From: Micromonospora craterilacus
GTDB lineage: Bacteria; Actinomycetota; Actinomycetes; Mycobacteriales; Micromonosporaceae
Assembly: GCF_003236315.1 (NCBI RefSeq)
Contig: NZ_POTY01000016.1
Location: 1-47,293, forward strand
Direction: 5' to 3'
DNA length: 47,293 bases
Shown: positions 1-9,660 of the stretch, piece by piece
How positions within the stretch are numbered: position 1 is the first letter of the stretch
Layout of the letters: each line of letters starts with the position of its first letter
Made by a program: the position numbers and the translations under genes
Notes under the pieces: model-generated
What the model was told of the DNA's origin: nothing
The model's database searches: none
What the model saw: the letters and a program-made list of their open reading frames with translations, nothing else

Positions 1-149
1 CACCACAACTGCGTGACCGACGGCAAGGATGGGGTGGGGGCGGTGGTTGGTACTCGCGAGCGTGTCCCCACCTGCGGTTCGACTCCCTGCGGCGGAGATT
101 CAGGCGCGCCGTGCGGCCCGGACCGGGCGACCGGGTAGGGTCTGACGCC

Positions 150-1670
150 GTGCGCGGCAATCCTCGTCCCCGTACCGTGACCGGAATCCGGCTCGGTGAC
201 CTAGCCGCCCGGCTCGCCGTGGCGCCCCCCACCAGCGCCGATCCGGTGGTGACCGGGGTGACCCACGCGAGCCAGGAGGTCCACCCCGGCGATCTGTACG
301 CCGCCCTGCCCGGCGCCCGCCGACACGGCGCGGAGTTCGCCGCCGGTGCGGCGGCCGCCGGTGCGGTCGCCGTGCTGACCGACCCGGCCGGTGCCGAGCT
401 GGCCGCGGCCAGCGGGTTGCCGGCCCTGGTGGTCGCCGACCCCCGCGCGGTGCTCGGCACGCTCGCCTCGGCCGTCTACGGCGACCCGACCGCGGAGCTG
501 ACCGTGATCGGGGTGACCGGCACCGCCGGCAAGACCTCCACCGCGTACCTGGTCGAGTCGGGGCTGCGCGCCGCCGGCCACACCACCGGCCTGATCGGCA
601 CCGTGGAAACCCGTCTCGGCGACCTGGTGGTGGACAGCGTCCGGACCACGCCCGAGGCCACCGACCTGCACGCGATGCTGGCCGCCGCCCGGGAACGCGG
701 GGTGACCGCGGTGGTCATGGAGGTGTCCAGCCACGCCCTGGCGATGGGCCGGGTCGGCGGGGTGCGCTTCACGGTGGGCGGCTGGACCAACTTCGGCTCC
801 GACCACCTCGACTTCCACGCCGACTCCGCCGACTACTTCGCGGCCAAGGCGCGGCTGTTCGACGGCCGCTGCGCCGTCGAGGTGCTCAACCATGACGACC
901 CGGCGCTGAAGGCGCTGTTCAAGCCGGCGACGGTCAGCTTCTCGGCGTCCGGCGACCCGGCCGCCACCTGGTGGGCCGACGACGCCGACGGCGAGGGGTA
1001 CGCCCAGCGCTTCACCGCGCACGGCCCGGGTGGGCTGGTCCTCCCCGCCGGGGTGGCGCTGCCCGGCCGGCACAACGTCGCGAACGCCCTGCTGGCCATC
1101 GCCGCCCTGGTCGCGGCCGGGGTCGACCCGGTGACCGCCGCCGAGGGGGTGGCCGCCTGTGGCGGGGTACCCGGCCGGCTGGAGTCGGTGGGGGTGGCCG
1201 GCGGCGTGCGCGGGGTGGTCGACTACGCGCACAAACCGGACGCCGTGGTGGCCGCGCTGGCCGCCCTGCGGGAACTCAGTACCGGCCGGCTGATCTGCGT
1301 GATCGGTGCCGGTGGTGATCGGGATCGGAACAAGCGGCCGGTGATGGGCGCCGCCGCCGCGGAGGGGGCCGACGTGGTGGTGGTGACCGACGACAACCCG
1401 CGTACCGAGGATCCCGGGGTGATCCGCGCCGAGGTGCTCGCGGGCGCCTACCAGGCCGCGGCGCCGGACCGGGTGGTCGAGGTGGCCGGCCGGCGGGCGG
1501 CGATCGACGAGGCGGTCCGGCTGGCCGCGTCGGGCGACGTGGTGGCGGTACTCGGCAAGGGCCACGAACGCGGCCAGGAGATCGCCGGCGAGGTGTACCC
1601 GTTCGACGACGTCACCGAACTCGCCGACGCGCTGCGGATCCGCTTCGGGGACCTGGCGGGTCAGCAGTGA
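150..1670 (+). CDS. murE: UDP-MurNAc-tripeptide synthetase MurE (meso-DAP ligase)
   Basis: Cytoplasmic ATP-dependent Mur ligase that adds the third stem-peptide residue to UDP-MurNAc-dipeptide. Visible features: the Mur N-terminal domain, the P-loop GVTGTAGKT at residues 121-129, the EVSSHAL motif of the central domain, and a DNPR motif at residues 415-418, which in this family selects meso-diaminopimelate rather than lysine. Length (506 aa) is normal. I chose GTG 150 because family similarity begins close behind it and a purine-rich stretch (GTAGGG) precedes it. GTG 111, in the same frame, would add 13 residues. The stop overlaps the murF start (GTGA), so the two are translationally coupled. 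The 149 bases upstream hold no gene I can support; ftsI would be expected further upstream. Confidence 0.95.
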   Translation: MRGNPRPRTVTGIRLGDLAARLAVAPPTSADPVVTGVTHASQEVHPGDLYAALPGARRHGAEFAAGAAAAGAVAVLTDPAGAELAAASGLPALVVADPRAVLGTLASAVYGDPTAELTVIGVTGTAGKTSTAYLVESGLRAAGHTTGLIGTVETRLGDLVVDSVRTTPEATDLHAMLAAARERGVTAVVMEVSSHALAMGRVGGVRFTVGGWTNFGSDHLDFHADSADYFAAKARLFDGRCAVEVLNHDDPALKALFKPATVSFSASGDPAATWWADDADGEGYAQRFTAHGPGGLVLPAGVALPGRHNVANALLAIAALVAAGVDPVTAAEGVAACGGVPGRLESVGVAGGVRGVVDYAHKPDAVVAALAALRELSTGRLICVIGAGGDRDRNKRPVMGAAAAEGADVVVVTDDNPRTEDPGVIRAEVLAGAYQAAAPDRVVEVAGRRAAIDEAVRLAASGDVVAVLGKGHERGQEIAGEVYPFDDVTELADALRIRFGDLAGQQ

Positions 1671-3088
1671 TCGCGCTGAGCCTGGCCGAGGTCGCGTCGG
1701 CCGTCGACGGGCGACTGGTCGCCGCAGATCCCGCCACGCTGGTCACCGCAAGCGTGGAGTTCGACTCGCGCAAGGTCACCCCGGGCGGGCTCTTCGTCGC
1801 CTTCGACGGGGAGAAGGTGGACGGGCACGACTACGCCGCCGCGGCCGTCGACACCGGTGCGGTGGCGGTGCTGGGCACCCGCGAGGTGCCCGGCGTGCCG
1901 ATGATCCTGGTAGCCGACGCGCTGGCCGCGATGGGCCGGCTGGCCCGGGCGGTGGTGGACCGGTTGCCGGAGCTGACCGTGATCGGGCTGACCGGCTCGT
2001 CCGGCAAGACCACCACCAAGGACCTGATCGCCCAGCTCACCGCGCGGCTCGGGGAGACGGTGGCGCCGCCCGGGTCGTTCAACAACGAGCTGGGGCACCC
2101 GTACACCGCGTTGCAGGCCGGGCCGTCCACCCGCTACCTGGTGATGGAGAAGGGCGCGCGGGGCATCGGTCACGTGCGGTACCTCTGCGACGTGGCGCCG
2201 CCGCGCATCTCGGTGGTGCTCAACGTCGGGGTGTCGCACATCGGCGAGTTCGGCTCGCAGGAGAACATCGCGCTGGCCAAGGGCGAGCTGGTCGAGGCGC
2301 TGCCGGCCGACGGCCTGGCCGTGCTGAACGCCGACGACCCGCTGGTCGACGCGATGGCCACCCGTACGGTGGCCCGGGTGGTCCGGTACGGCGAGGCGGC
2401 CCACGCCGACGTCCGGGCCGTGGACGTGACCGTGGACGAGCGGGGGCGGCCCGCGTACACCCTGGTGACGCCGGAGGGCAGCGCCCCGGTGCGACTCGGG
2501 CTCACCGGGCGGCATCAGGTCGGGAACACTCTCGCCGCCGCGGCGGTGGCCCGGGAGCTGGGCATGCCGCTGGCCGAACTGGCCATCGCGCTCGGCGCGC
2601 TGGGGTTGGTCTCGACCCGTCGGATGGACGTGTTCGAGCGCGCCGACGGGGTGACCGTGATCGACGACTCGTACAACGCCAACCCGGCGTCGATGGCGGT
2701 GGCGCTGCGCGCGCTGGCCGGCATCGGGCGCGGAGGGCGTACCGTCGCGGTGCTCGGTTACATGGCCGAGCTGGGCGAGTTCGAGGTGCCGGGGCACGCC
2801 GAGGTGGGCCGTCTCGCGGCCGAGCTGGGCGTCGACCGGCTGCTCGTGGTCGGCGACGCGGCGGCGCCGATCCACCACGGGGCGACATCGGTAGGTAACT
2901 GGGGAGGAGAGTCGGTGCTGCTCACCGATCAGGCGGCGGCCGTCGAGGTGCTGCGTAGCGAGCTACGGCCGGGCGACGTCGTCCTGGTGAAGGGGTCCCG
3001 TTACCGGACCTGGGAGGTGGCCGACGCGCTGCGGGCCGACGCCGCGGGCAACGGCACGGGTCCGGCGGCCGGGGGTGGCGCGGCGTGA
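1667..3088 (+). CDS. murF: UDP-MurNAc-tripeptide--D-Ala-D-Ala ligase MurF
   Basis: Adds the D-Ala-D-Ala dipeptide to UDP-MurNAc-tripeptide, the last cytoplasmic step of stem-peptide assembly. The 473-aa protein has an N-terminal substrate domain, the ATP-binding loop GLTGSSGKT at residues 107-115, a DDSYNANP motif in the C-terminal half that is typical of MurF, and a C-terminal Rossmann-like domain ending in [15 protein letters not shown]. Start and stop both overlap neighbours by four bases (GTGA with murE and with mraY), the usual arrangement of a tightly coupled dcw operon. The last dozen residues are a Gly/Ala-rich tail. Confidence 0.96.
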   Translation: MIALSLAEVASAVDGRLVAADPATLVTASVEFDSRKVTPGGLFVAFDGEKVDGHDYAAAAVDTGAVAVLGTREVPGVPMILVADALAAMGRLARAVVDRLPELTVIGLTGSSGKTTTKDLIAQLTARLGETVAPPGSFNNELGHPYTALQAGPSTRYLVMEKGARGIGHVRYLCDVAPPRISVVLNVGVSHIGEFGSQENIALAKGELVEALPADGLAVLNADDPLVDAMATRTVARVVRYGEAAHADVRAVDVTVDERGRPAYTLVTPEGSAPVRLGLTGRHQVGNTLAAAAVARELGMPLAELAIALGALGLVSTRRMDVFERADGVTVIDDSYNANPASMAVALRALAGIGRGGRTVAVLGYMAELGEFEVPGHAEVGRLAAELGVDRLLVVGDAAAPIHHGATSVGNWGGESVLLTDQAAAVEVLRSELRPGDVVLVKGSRYRTWEVADALRADAAGNGTGPAAGGGAA

Positions 3089-4218
3089 GAGCGGTCATCG
3101 TGGCCATCGGGGTGGCCTTCCTCGTCTCGCTGTTCTGCACCCCGATCGCGATCAAGGTCTTCACCCGGCTGAAGGCCGGTCAGCCCATCCGGACCGACGG
3201 CCCGCAGATGCACCAGGGCAAGAAGGGCACCCCGACCATGGGTGGCGTGGTGTTCATCCTCGCCACGGTCATCGCGTACGTGGCCGGGCACCTCGCCCTG
3301 ACCACCCTGCCGGACGCCCAGATCGCCCAGGTCGAGCCGACCATCACCGCGCTGGTGCTGCTCGGCCTGATGGTCTTCGCCGGTGCCGTCGGGTTCATCG
3401 ACGACTTCCTCAAGGTGCGCAAGCGGCACAGCGGCGGCCTGAGCGCGCGTGGCAAGCTGCTCGGCCAGATCCTGGTCGGCGCGGTGTTCGGGGTGATCGC
3501 GCTCTACTTCCCGTCCACCATGACGGACGCCTCCGGCGCGGTGACCAACACCGAGACGGTCGGCAGCACCACGCTCAGCTTCATCCGGGACATTCCGGCG
3601 CTGGACGTCAGCAAGATCGGTGCGGTGATCATCTTCATCTTCGTGGTGATGGCGGCGACGAACGGCGTCAACCTCACCGACGGGCTCGACGGCCTGGCCA
3701 CCGGCGCCTCGGTGATGGTGCTCGGCGCGTACGCGGTGATCGCGTTCTGGCAGTACCGGCACTGGTGCGCCGACCCGGCGTACACCGCCAACCCGAACAA
3801 CTACTGCTACACGGTCCGGGATCCGTTGGAGATCGCCCTGATCGCGGGTGCCGCGGCCGGGGCCTGTGTCGGCTTCCTGTGGTGGAACACGTCGCCGGCT
3901 CGGATCTTCATGGGCGACACCGGCGCGCTCGGCCTGGGCGGCCTGATCGCCGGTATGGCGATGTCCACCCGCACCATCCTGCTGCTGCCGATCATCGGCG
4001 GGCTGTTCGTGATCATCACGATGTCGGTGGTCATCCAGATCATCTCCTTCAAGACCACCGGCAAGCGGGTGTTCCGCATGTCGCCGTTGCAGCACCACTT
4101 CGAACTCGCCGGCTGGAGCGAGGTCAACATCGTGGTCCGGTTCTGGATCATCGCCGGCATCGGCGTGGCCATCGCGCTCGGCCTCTTCTACAGCGACTTC
4201 CTCGCCAACATGGGCTGA
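3085..4218 (+). CDS. mraY: Phospho-MurNAc-pentapeptide transferase MraY
   Basis: Integral membrane enzyme that transfers phospho-MurNAc-pentapeptide to undecaprenyl phosphate, making lipid I. The 377-aa sequence is strongly hydrophobic with about ten membrane segments and carries the family's acidic cytoplasmic motifs: [15 protein letters not shown] and FMGDTGAL, plus the HHFELAGW motif near the C-terminus. The GTG start overlaps the murF stop. The next gene in most dcw clusters would be murD. Here the next recognisable gene is ftsW, only 123 bases on. Confidence 0.97.
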   Translation: MRAVIVAIGVAFLVSLFCTPIAIKVFTRLKAGQPIRTDGPQMHQGKKGTPTMGGVVFILATVIAYVAGHLALTTLPDAQIAQVEPTITALVLLGLMVFAGAVGFIDDFLKVRKRHSGGLSARGKLLGQILVGAVFGVIALYFPSTMTDASGAVTNTETVGSTTLSFIRDIPALDVSKIGAVIIFIFVVMAATNGVNLTDGLDGLATGASVMVLGAYAVIAFWQYRHWCADPAYTANPNNYCYTVRDPLEIALIAGAAAGACVGFLWWNTSPARIFMGDTGALGLGGLIAGMAMSTRTILLLPIIGGLFVIITMSVVIQIISFKTTGKRVFRMSPLQHHFELAGWSEVNIVVRFWIIAGIGVAIALGLFYSDFLANMG

Positions 4219-4341
4219 TCCCCGCCGTTGACGGGGTGGCGATGTGACGGTGTGGCAGCGGGGTGTGACCTAGCGCAAGTCCGACACGCCGACCGGCCGG
4301 TACCGCCGGTGTGAGCTGCCGGCAACCGCGATGATGGCGCT

Positions 4342-6033
4342 GTGGGGGAGGCGCGAGAAGAAGACGGCTCGGAGTCGAGCACCCGGCGGCCGGCCCGCGG
4401 CGCAGGTAGCGCCGGGGTGGCCGCCGCGGCGCGGCCCGGCGCCAGCGGGGCGGCCGGCGCGGCGGAAACCGCTGGGTCGGCGGCCGGCCACGGCGCACGG
4501 TCCGCCCGTTCGGGGCCGACCGGTCCGGCGCGATCCGGCGGATCCGGTGCCGAACGGCCAGGCGGGTCGGGCGCGGCACCGGCGACCGATGGCCCATGGC
4601 GGGGCCTGGACGCGATGGGCGGGCTGGCCGCGCTGCGGGGACTGCTGGCCCGGCCGCTGGCCTCCTACCACCTGCTGCTGGCCAGCGCCGGGTTGCTGCT
4701 GCTGATCGGCCTGACCATGGTCTTCTCGGCCACCAGCGTGCGCGACTACGCCCAGGGTGGCAACGCCTCGGCGTCGCTGACCAAGCAGGCGATCTTCGCG
4801 GTCATCGGCATCGTGGTGTTCTGGGCCTGCCAACGGTTGCCGGCCAGCACCTACCGGGCGCTCGGCCGGCCGACACTGGCCGTCGCGGTGGGGCTGCTGG
4901 TGCTGCTGAACCTGCTGGTGGCGTACGGGCGGCTGACCGACGGCCCGGCGAAGATCGGCCCGTTGAGGGCCGAACTGCTCTGGCTGTTCGTCGGCGACAT
5001 CGGCCTGCAACCCTCCGAGCTGGCCAAGTTCGCGCTGGCGCTGTGGGGGGCGTACGTGCTCGCCCGCAAGGGCGCCGCGCTGGGCTGGTGGCGGGAGCTG
5101 GTCACCCCGCTGTTCCCGGTGGTGGGCCTGATGTTCGTCCTGGTCGGCTACAACGACCTGGGCAGCATGCTCTGCCTGCTCGCCCTGGTGGTCGGCCTGC
5201 TCTGGGCGGCGGGCGTGCGGCTGCGGGTCTTCGCCGCGCTCAGCGCGATCGGGCTGGTCGGCATCGGCCTGCTGGTCGCGGTCGCCTCGCTGGGCGCCGG
5301 TTCCGGGGTGAAGGGCGAGGACAACTACCGGTTGGCCCGGCTGACCATGTTCTTCAATCCGCCGCCGCCGGACGACTGCAAGCTCGAGGGCTGCTACCAG
5401 ATCGCCCAGGCCCGCTACGCCATCGCCAACGGCGGCTGGTTCGGCACCGGGCTGGGTCAGGGGCGGACCAAGTGGGACTGGCTGCCGGCGGCGGACAACG
5501 ACTTCATCTTCGCGGTGATCGCCGAGGAACTCGGGGTGGTCGGCTGCGCGGTGGTGGTCACCCTCTTCGCCGTGCTCGCCTACACCGGCCTGCGGATCGC
5601 CCGGCGGGTCGAGGACCCGTTCCGCCGGCTGGCCGCCGCGGGCGCCACCGCGTGGCTGGTCGGTCAGGCGTTCATCAACATCGGTGGCGTGATCGGCCTG
5701 CTGCCGCTGACCGGGGTGCCGCTGCCGTTCATCTCGGTCGGCGGCAGCGCCCTGGTCGTCACCCTGGCGGCGGTCGGCATGCTGGCCTCCTTCGCCCGTG
5801 CGGAACCCGATGCGGCCCGGGCCCTGCATGCCCGTCCACCGGCCCGGTGGGTCCGACTAGTGTGGGCTCCGTTGCCGCCGCTTCCCGGCCGGCGTCGCCG
5901 TGCGGCGCCGCCGCCGGCTGCCCGGGGATCCGTCCCCGAGGCGCGCAAGCGGCGCAGGGACGACCAGGCCGCACCGCGTGGCCCCCGGGACGACCGGGGC
6001 CGCGGCGGGTCGGCGGACGAGAGGAGACGTTGA
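4342..6033 (+). CDS. ftsW: Septal SEDS glycosyltransferase FtsW
   Basis: Polymerises lipid II at the division septum together with its class B PBP. From about residue 105 onward it shows the SEDS fold: around ten membrane segments, QPSELAKFALALWGAYV, the NDFIFAVIAEELGVVG loop, and PLPFISVGGSALV near the end. The first ~90 residues are a low-complexity Ala/Gly/Ser/Arg segment whose codons are plausible but unconserved in look. The start is uncertain: GTG 4342 gives 563 aa and ATG 4615 (DAMGGLAAL) would remove 91 residues. The C-terminal ~70 residues form a basic, proline-rich cytoplasmic tail. The stop overlaps the murG ATG by one base. Confidence 0.93.
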   Translation: MGEAREEDGSESSTRRPARGAGSAGVAAAARPGASGAAGAAETAGSAAGHGARSARSGPTGPARSGGSGAERPGGSGAAPATDGPWRGLDAMGGLAALRGLLARPLASYHLLLASAGLLLLIGLTMVFSATSVRDYAQGGNASASLTKQAIFAVIGIVVFWACQRLPASTYRALGRPTLAVAVGLLVLLNLLVAYGRLTDGPAKIGPLRAELLWLFVGDIGLQPSELAKFALALWGAYVLARKGAALGWWRELVTPLFPVVGLMFVLVGYNDLGSMLCLLALVVGLLWAAGVRLRVFAALSAIGLVGIGLLVAVASLGAGSGVKGEDNYRLARLTMFFNPPPPDDCKLEGCYQIAQARYAIANGGWFGTGLGQGRTKWDWLPAADNDFIFAVIAEELGVVGCAVVVTLFAVLAYTGLRIARRVEDPFRRLAAAGATAWLVGQAFINIGGVIGLLPLTGVPLPFISVGGSALVVTLAAVGMLASFARAEPDAARALHARPPARWVRLVWAPLPPLPGRRRRAAPPPAARGSVPEARKRRRDDQAAPRGPRDDRGRGGSADERRR

Positions 6034-7139
6034 TGGGTCCGCTGCGTTCGGTGGTGCTCGCAGGAGGCGGCACCGGGGGGCACATCTACCCGTTGCTCGC
6101 CTTCGCCGACTGCCTGCGCCGACACGACCCCGGCGTCCGGATCACCTGTCTCGGCACACCCAAGGGCCTGGAGAACGAGCTGATCCCGCCGGCCGGCTAC
6201 GACCTGCGGAACATCCCGGCCTACCAGCTGCCCCGGTCGATCAACATGAACCTGGTCCGCACCCCGGGCCGGATGTGGACCGCGGCCCGCGCGGCGGGCA
6301 AGGTCATCGAGGAGGTACGCGCCGACGTGGTGGTCGGGTTCGGCGGGTACGTCTCGGTGCCGGCGTACCTGGCCGCCTGGCGGCGGGAGCTGCCGATCGT
6401 GATCCACGAGGTCAACGTGCCGCCGGGTGTGGCCAACCGGCTGGGCATGAAGTTCACCCGGCACGTCGCGGTCGGCTTCCCGCACCAGCCGTCACAGGCC
6501 GAGTCGCTGCGCGACGCGCGGGTGGTCGGCGTACCGCTGCGCCGTGGCATCGCCGGGCTGGACCGGTCGGCCATGCGCAGCGCCGCCCGCGCCCACTTCG
6601 GGCTCCGCCCCGACCTGCCGGTGCTCTTCGTCGCCGGCGGTTCGCAGGGCGCCCGGTCGATCAACCTCGCGGTCGCCGGGGCGGCCAAGGAACTGGCCCG
6701 CAACGGCATCCAGGTGCTGCACGTCATCGGGGCCCGCAACGAGCCGGTGCCGATCCCCACCGACCTACCGGTGCCGTACGTGACCCTGCCCTACCTGTCC
6801 GAGATGGAGGCCGGCTACGCCGCGGCGGACCTGATGCTCGGCCGGGGCGGGGCGATGACCTGCGCGGAGGTGGCCGCGATCGGCCTGCCGACCATCTACG
6901 TGCCGTACCCGCACAGCAACCAGGAGCAGAAGCGCAACGCGCTGCCGGTGGTCGAGGCCGGCGGCGGGCTGCTGGTCGACGACGCCGAGGTGACCCCGGA
7001 CTGGATCGAGCGGACGGTGATCCCGCTGATCCGCGACCCGCAGCGGCTGCACGCGATGGGCACCGCCGCAGCCGGATACGGGCGCCGCGACGGCGACGAG
7101 GCGCTGCTCAACTTCGTCTACGAGGCGGTGTCCCGGTGA
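6033..7139 (+). CDS. murG: Lipid II-forming GlcNAc transferase MurG
   Basis: Peripheral membrane GT-B glycosyltransferase that adds GlcNAc to lipid I to give lipid II. The 368-aa protein has the N-terminal glycine-rich motif GGGTGGH at residues 11-17, the mid-protein GGSQGARSIN loop, the GRGGAMTCAE motif and the HSNQEQKRNA nucleotide-sugar region, all hallmarks of MurG. A good ribosome-binding site (GAGGAG) lies eight bases upstream of ATG 6033, whose first base is the last base of the ftsW stop. Length is normal. Confidence 0.97.
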   Translation: MGPLRSVVLAGGGTGGHIYPLLAFADCLRRHDPGVRITCLGTPKGLENELIPPAGYDLRNIPAYQLPRSINMNLVRTPGRMWTAARAAGKVIEEVRADVVVGFGGYVSVPAYLAAWRRELPIVIHEVNVPPGVANRLGMKFTRHVAVGFPHQPSQAESLRDARVVGVPLRRGIAGLDRSAMRSAARAHFGLRPDLPVLFVAGGSQGARSINLAVAGAAKELARNGIQVLHVIGARNEPVPIPTDLPVPYVTLPYLSEMEAGYAAADLMLGRGGAMTCAEVAAIGLPTIYVPYPHSNQEQKRNALPVVEAGGGLLVDDAEVTPDWIERTVIPLIRDPQRLHAMGTAAAGYGRRDGDEALLNFVYEAVSR

Positions 7140-7187
7140 GCGCGAGGAGTGAGCCGGGTCTGCGAGCCCCGCAGTCGCGAACGAAAG
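7137..7187 (+). repeat. Interspersed REP-like element, single copy, murG-murC junction
   Basis: This segment starts in the murG stop codon with TGAGCGCGAGGA and ends with CCGCAGTCGCGAACGAAAGG. It contains a 5-bp hairpin (CTGCG 7160-7164, CGCAG 7170-7174). The same ends and a central hairpin recur in the three tandem units at 44916-45094, so this is one member of a dispersed family. Its last bases supply the murC ribosome-binding site (GAAAGG). Whether it folds or is transcribed functionally cannot be told from sequence. Confidence 0.6.
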
Positions 7188-7197
7188 GTTGGTCCCG

Positions 7198-8730
7198 ATG
7201 ACCACGTTCAGCCCGGCTGGCACCCTGACCGCCGAGGACCTGGGCCACATCCACCTGATCGGGGTGGGCGGGGTCGGCATGAGCGGCCTGGCCCGGCTGT
7301 TCCTCACCCGGGGCCTGCCGGTCTCCGGCAGCGAGTTGCGCGAGTGGCCGTCCCTGGCCGGCCTGCGGGCGCTCGGTGGGACGATCCACATGACCCACGA
7401 GGTGGCCAACCTCGACGGGGTCGACACCGTGGTCTACTCCTCGGCCATCCCCGCCGACCACCTGGAGATGGTCGAGGCGCGCGAGCGCGGCCTGCGGGTG
7501 CTGCACCGCTCGGAGGCGCTGGCCGCCGCGATGACCGGGCGCCGCACGGTGGCGGTCGCCGGTACGCACGGCAAGACCACCACCACCTCGATGGTCACCA
7601 TGGTGCTCCAGCAGGCCGGGACGGATCCGTCCTTCGTGATCGGTGGGGAGATCTCCGAGGTGGGCTCGGGGGCGCACCACGGCACCGGCGAGTACTTCGT
7701 GGTCGAGGCGGACGAGAGCGACCGGTCCTTCCTCATCTACCGCCCGTTCGTCTCGATCATCACGAACATCGAGGCGGACCACCTGAACACCTACGGTGAT
7801 CTGGCCAACCTGGAGGCCACCTTCGCCGAGTTCGCCCGGCTCACCGACCCGGACGGCTTCATCATCACCTGCGCGGACGACCCGGGCGGCCGGCGGCTGG
7901 CCGACACGCTGCGCGCCGAGGGGCGCCGCGTGTACACCTACGGCGAGGCGTCCGACGCCGACCTGCGGCTGAGCGGGATGGCCTCGTCGGCCCGGGGGGT
8001 GCGCTACCTCGCCCACATCGACGGCCGCTCGCTGGGCGAGTTCCGGCTGCCGGTGCCGGGCCGGCACATGGGCCTCAACAGCGCCTCTGCGGTGCTGGCC
8101 GCGTACCTGCTGGGGCTGCCGCTGGACGCGGCGGAGGCCGCGCTGGCGGCCTTCCCGGGCGTGCGCCGACGCTTCGAGCGCAAGGGCGTCGCCGACGGGG
8201 TGCTCGTCTACGACGAGTACGCCTACCACCCGACCTCGATGACCCTGGCCCTGCAGACGCTGCGCGAGGTGGCCGGGGACGGCCGGCTGATCGTCGTCTT
8301 CCAGCCCTACCGGCTCTACCGCACGCGGGACCTGCAGACGGAGATCGCCGAGGCGCTCGCGATCGCCGACGAGCTGGTGCTGCTGGAGGTCTTCGGGCCG
8401 GGCGAGCTGCGCGGGCCGGGCGAGGGGTCGACCGCGCTGGTCGAGGCGGTGTCGCTGCCGGTGGAGCGGAAGGTCTTCGTCGATTCGTGGGAGGCCGCGC
8501 CGGCGGAGGTGGCCCGGCGGGCCCGTTCCGGCGACGTGGTGGTGACGATGGGCGCACCGCCGATCTCGCTGATGGGTGACGAGCTGCTGACCGCGCTGAC
8601 CACGCGTACCGCCGACCCGCAGGAGCCGACCGGCACCGTTCCCGGCGGTCTGGCCGGCGGGGCGACGAGCATCGGCGGCACTGTCCCCGGCGGCGTCGGC
8701 GTGGACGGCGCGGCGCCCGCGGCGGAATGA
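7198..8730 (+). CDS. murC: UDP-N-acetylmuramate--amino acid ligase MurC
   Basis: Adds the first stem-peptide residue to UDP-MurNAc. The 510-aa protein shows the N-terminal UDP-binding glycine motif (GVGGVGMSGLA), the ATP loop GTHGKT at residues 122-127, the central EADESD motif and YDEYAYHPT in the C-terminal domain. ATG 7198 has GAAAGG nine bases upstream; an in-frame TTG at 7189 is less likely. Most bacteria add L-Ala. Micromonosporaceae have wall chemotype II, with glycine at this position, so the native substrate here may be glycine (inference from taxonomy, not from residues). The last ~35 residues are a Gly/Thr-rich tail. The stop overlaps ftsQ (ATGA). Confidence 0.96.
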   Translation: MTTFSPAGTLTAEDLGHIHLIGVGGVGMSGLARLFLTRGLPVSGSELREWPSLAGLRALGGTIHMTHEVANLDGVDTVVYSSAIPADHLEMVEARERGLRVLHRSEALAAAMTGRRTVAVAGTHGKTTTTSMVTMVLQQAGTDPSFVIGGEISEVGSGAHHGTGEYFVVEADESDRSFLIYRPFVSIITNIEADHLNTYGDLANLEATFAEFARLTDPDGFIITCADDPGGRRLADTLRAEGRRVYTYGEASDADLRLSGMASSARGVRYLAHIDGRSLGEFRLPVPGRHMGLNSASAVLAAYLLGLPLDAAEAALAAFPGVRRRFERKGVADGVLVYDEYAYHPTSMTLALQTLREVAGDGRLIVVFQPYRLYRTRDLQTEIAEALAIADELVLLEVFGPGELRGPGEGSTALVEAVSLPVERKVFVDSWEAAPAEVARRARSGDVVVTMGAPPISLMGDELLTALTTRTADPQEPTGTVPGGLAGGATSIGGTVPGGVGVDGAAPAAE

Positions 8731-9542
8731 GTCCCGGCCCGGCCCGCGGGCGCGGCACCGGGGTGGACGGCGGCGGGGGCCGCCGTCCGACCCGCCGCTG
8801 GCAGCTGGTCCGCGCCGGCCGCGACGCGGTGCCCGCCTCCACTCGGCGGTTCATGGCCCGGGCCCGGCGTCGCCGGATGCGTGCGGCGCTGCCGTGGGCG
8901 GTGGCCGGCGGGGTGCTCGCCCTGGCCGGGCTGGTGGCGTGGACGCTGCTCGGCACCGGCCTGTTCGGGGTGCGCGAGGTGCGGGTGGAGGGGGCGGAGC
9001 TGGTCACGGCGGTGCAGGTGCGGGACGCGGCGAGGGTGCCGGACGGTGCCCCGCTGGCCCGGGTCGACCTGGCCGCGCTGGCCGGCCGGATCGGCGCCCT
9101 GCCGCCGGTGGAGCGGGTGACGGTGCACCGGGACTGGCCGGACGCGCTGGTGGTCCGGCTGACCGAGCGGACCGGCGTGGCGGTGGTGCCGCACGGCGAG
9201 CAGTTCGTCGTGCTCGACGCCGGCGGAGTGGCGTTCCGGACGCTGCCGCAGCGCCCGGACGGCCTGCCGCTGCTACGGCTGGCCGAACCTGGCGCCGACG
9301 ACCCGGACACCCAGGCCGGGTTGGCGGTGCTGGCCGTGCTCACCCCGCAGCTGCGCGCCGAACTGGTGGAGGTCACGGTCGAGGGCCTGGCCCGGATCAG
9401 CGTGCGGCTGCGCGGCGACCGTACGGTGTTCTGGGGCGACGCGACGCGCGGGGCGGACAAGGCCCGGGTGGCCACCGCCCTGCTCGACCAGGAGGCCGCG
9501 CGGATCGACGTCAGCGCGCCGGACGTGGTCACCTTCAAGTGA
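8727..9542 (+). CDS. ftsQ: Cell division protein FtsQ (POTRA domain)
   Basis: Bitopic divisome protein linking early and late division proteins. The 271-aa sequence has a basic cytoplasmic N-terminus of about 50 residues, one membrane segment (about residues 55-75, AVAGGVLALAGLVAWTLL), then a POTRA domain opening with FGVREVRVEGAELVTAVQVR and a beta-rich FtsQ domain. Length and topology fit actinobacterial FtsQ. It overlaps murC by four bases and is followed by the 254-base ftsZ promoter region. Confidence 0.93.
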   Translation: MSPGPARGRGTGVDGGGGRRPTRRWQLVRAGRDAVPASTRRFMARARRRRMRAALPWAVAGGVLALAGLVAWTLLGTGLFGVREVRVEGAELVTAVQVRDAARVPDGAPLARVDLAALAGRIGALPPVERVTVHRDWPDALVVRLTERTGVAVVPHGEQFVVLDAGGVAFRTLPQRPDGLPLLRLAEPGADDPDTQAGLAVLAVLTPQLRAELVEVTVEGLARISVRLRGDRTVFWGDATRGADKARVATALLDQEAARIDVSAPDVVTFK

Positions 9543-9660
9543 GCGGGCGTCAGCCGGCGGGGCGTTGGTGGTGAGGCGTTGCGCTCCACCGGCGACACGC
9601 CGGGCAGGTCCTTGGCTCATCGCTCGGGTGCGCCTACGTTGCCCGGAAGAGGATCAGTGG

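Noticed and set aside
70..100. GGTTCGACTCCC resembling a tRNA T-loop near the window start
   Set aside because: The flanking bases do not form the 5-bp T stem, and no acceptor, D or anticodon arms can be drawn upstream.
201..1565. Long open frames opposite or out of frame with murE, ftsW-murG, the ParA-like gene and others
   Set aside because: They are typical high-GC shadow frames: Arg/Gly/His/Pro-rich, no recognisable domain, and fully covered by a well-supported gene.
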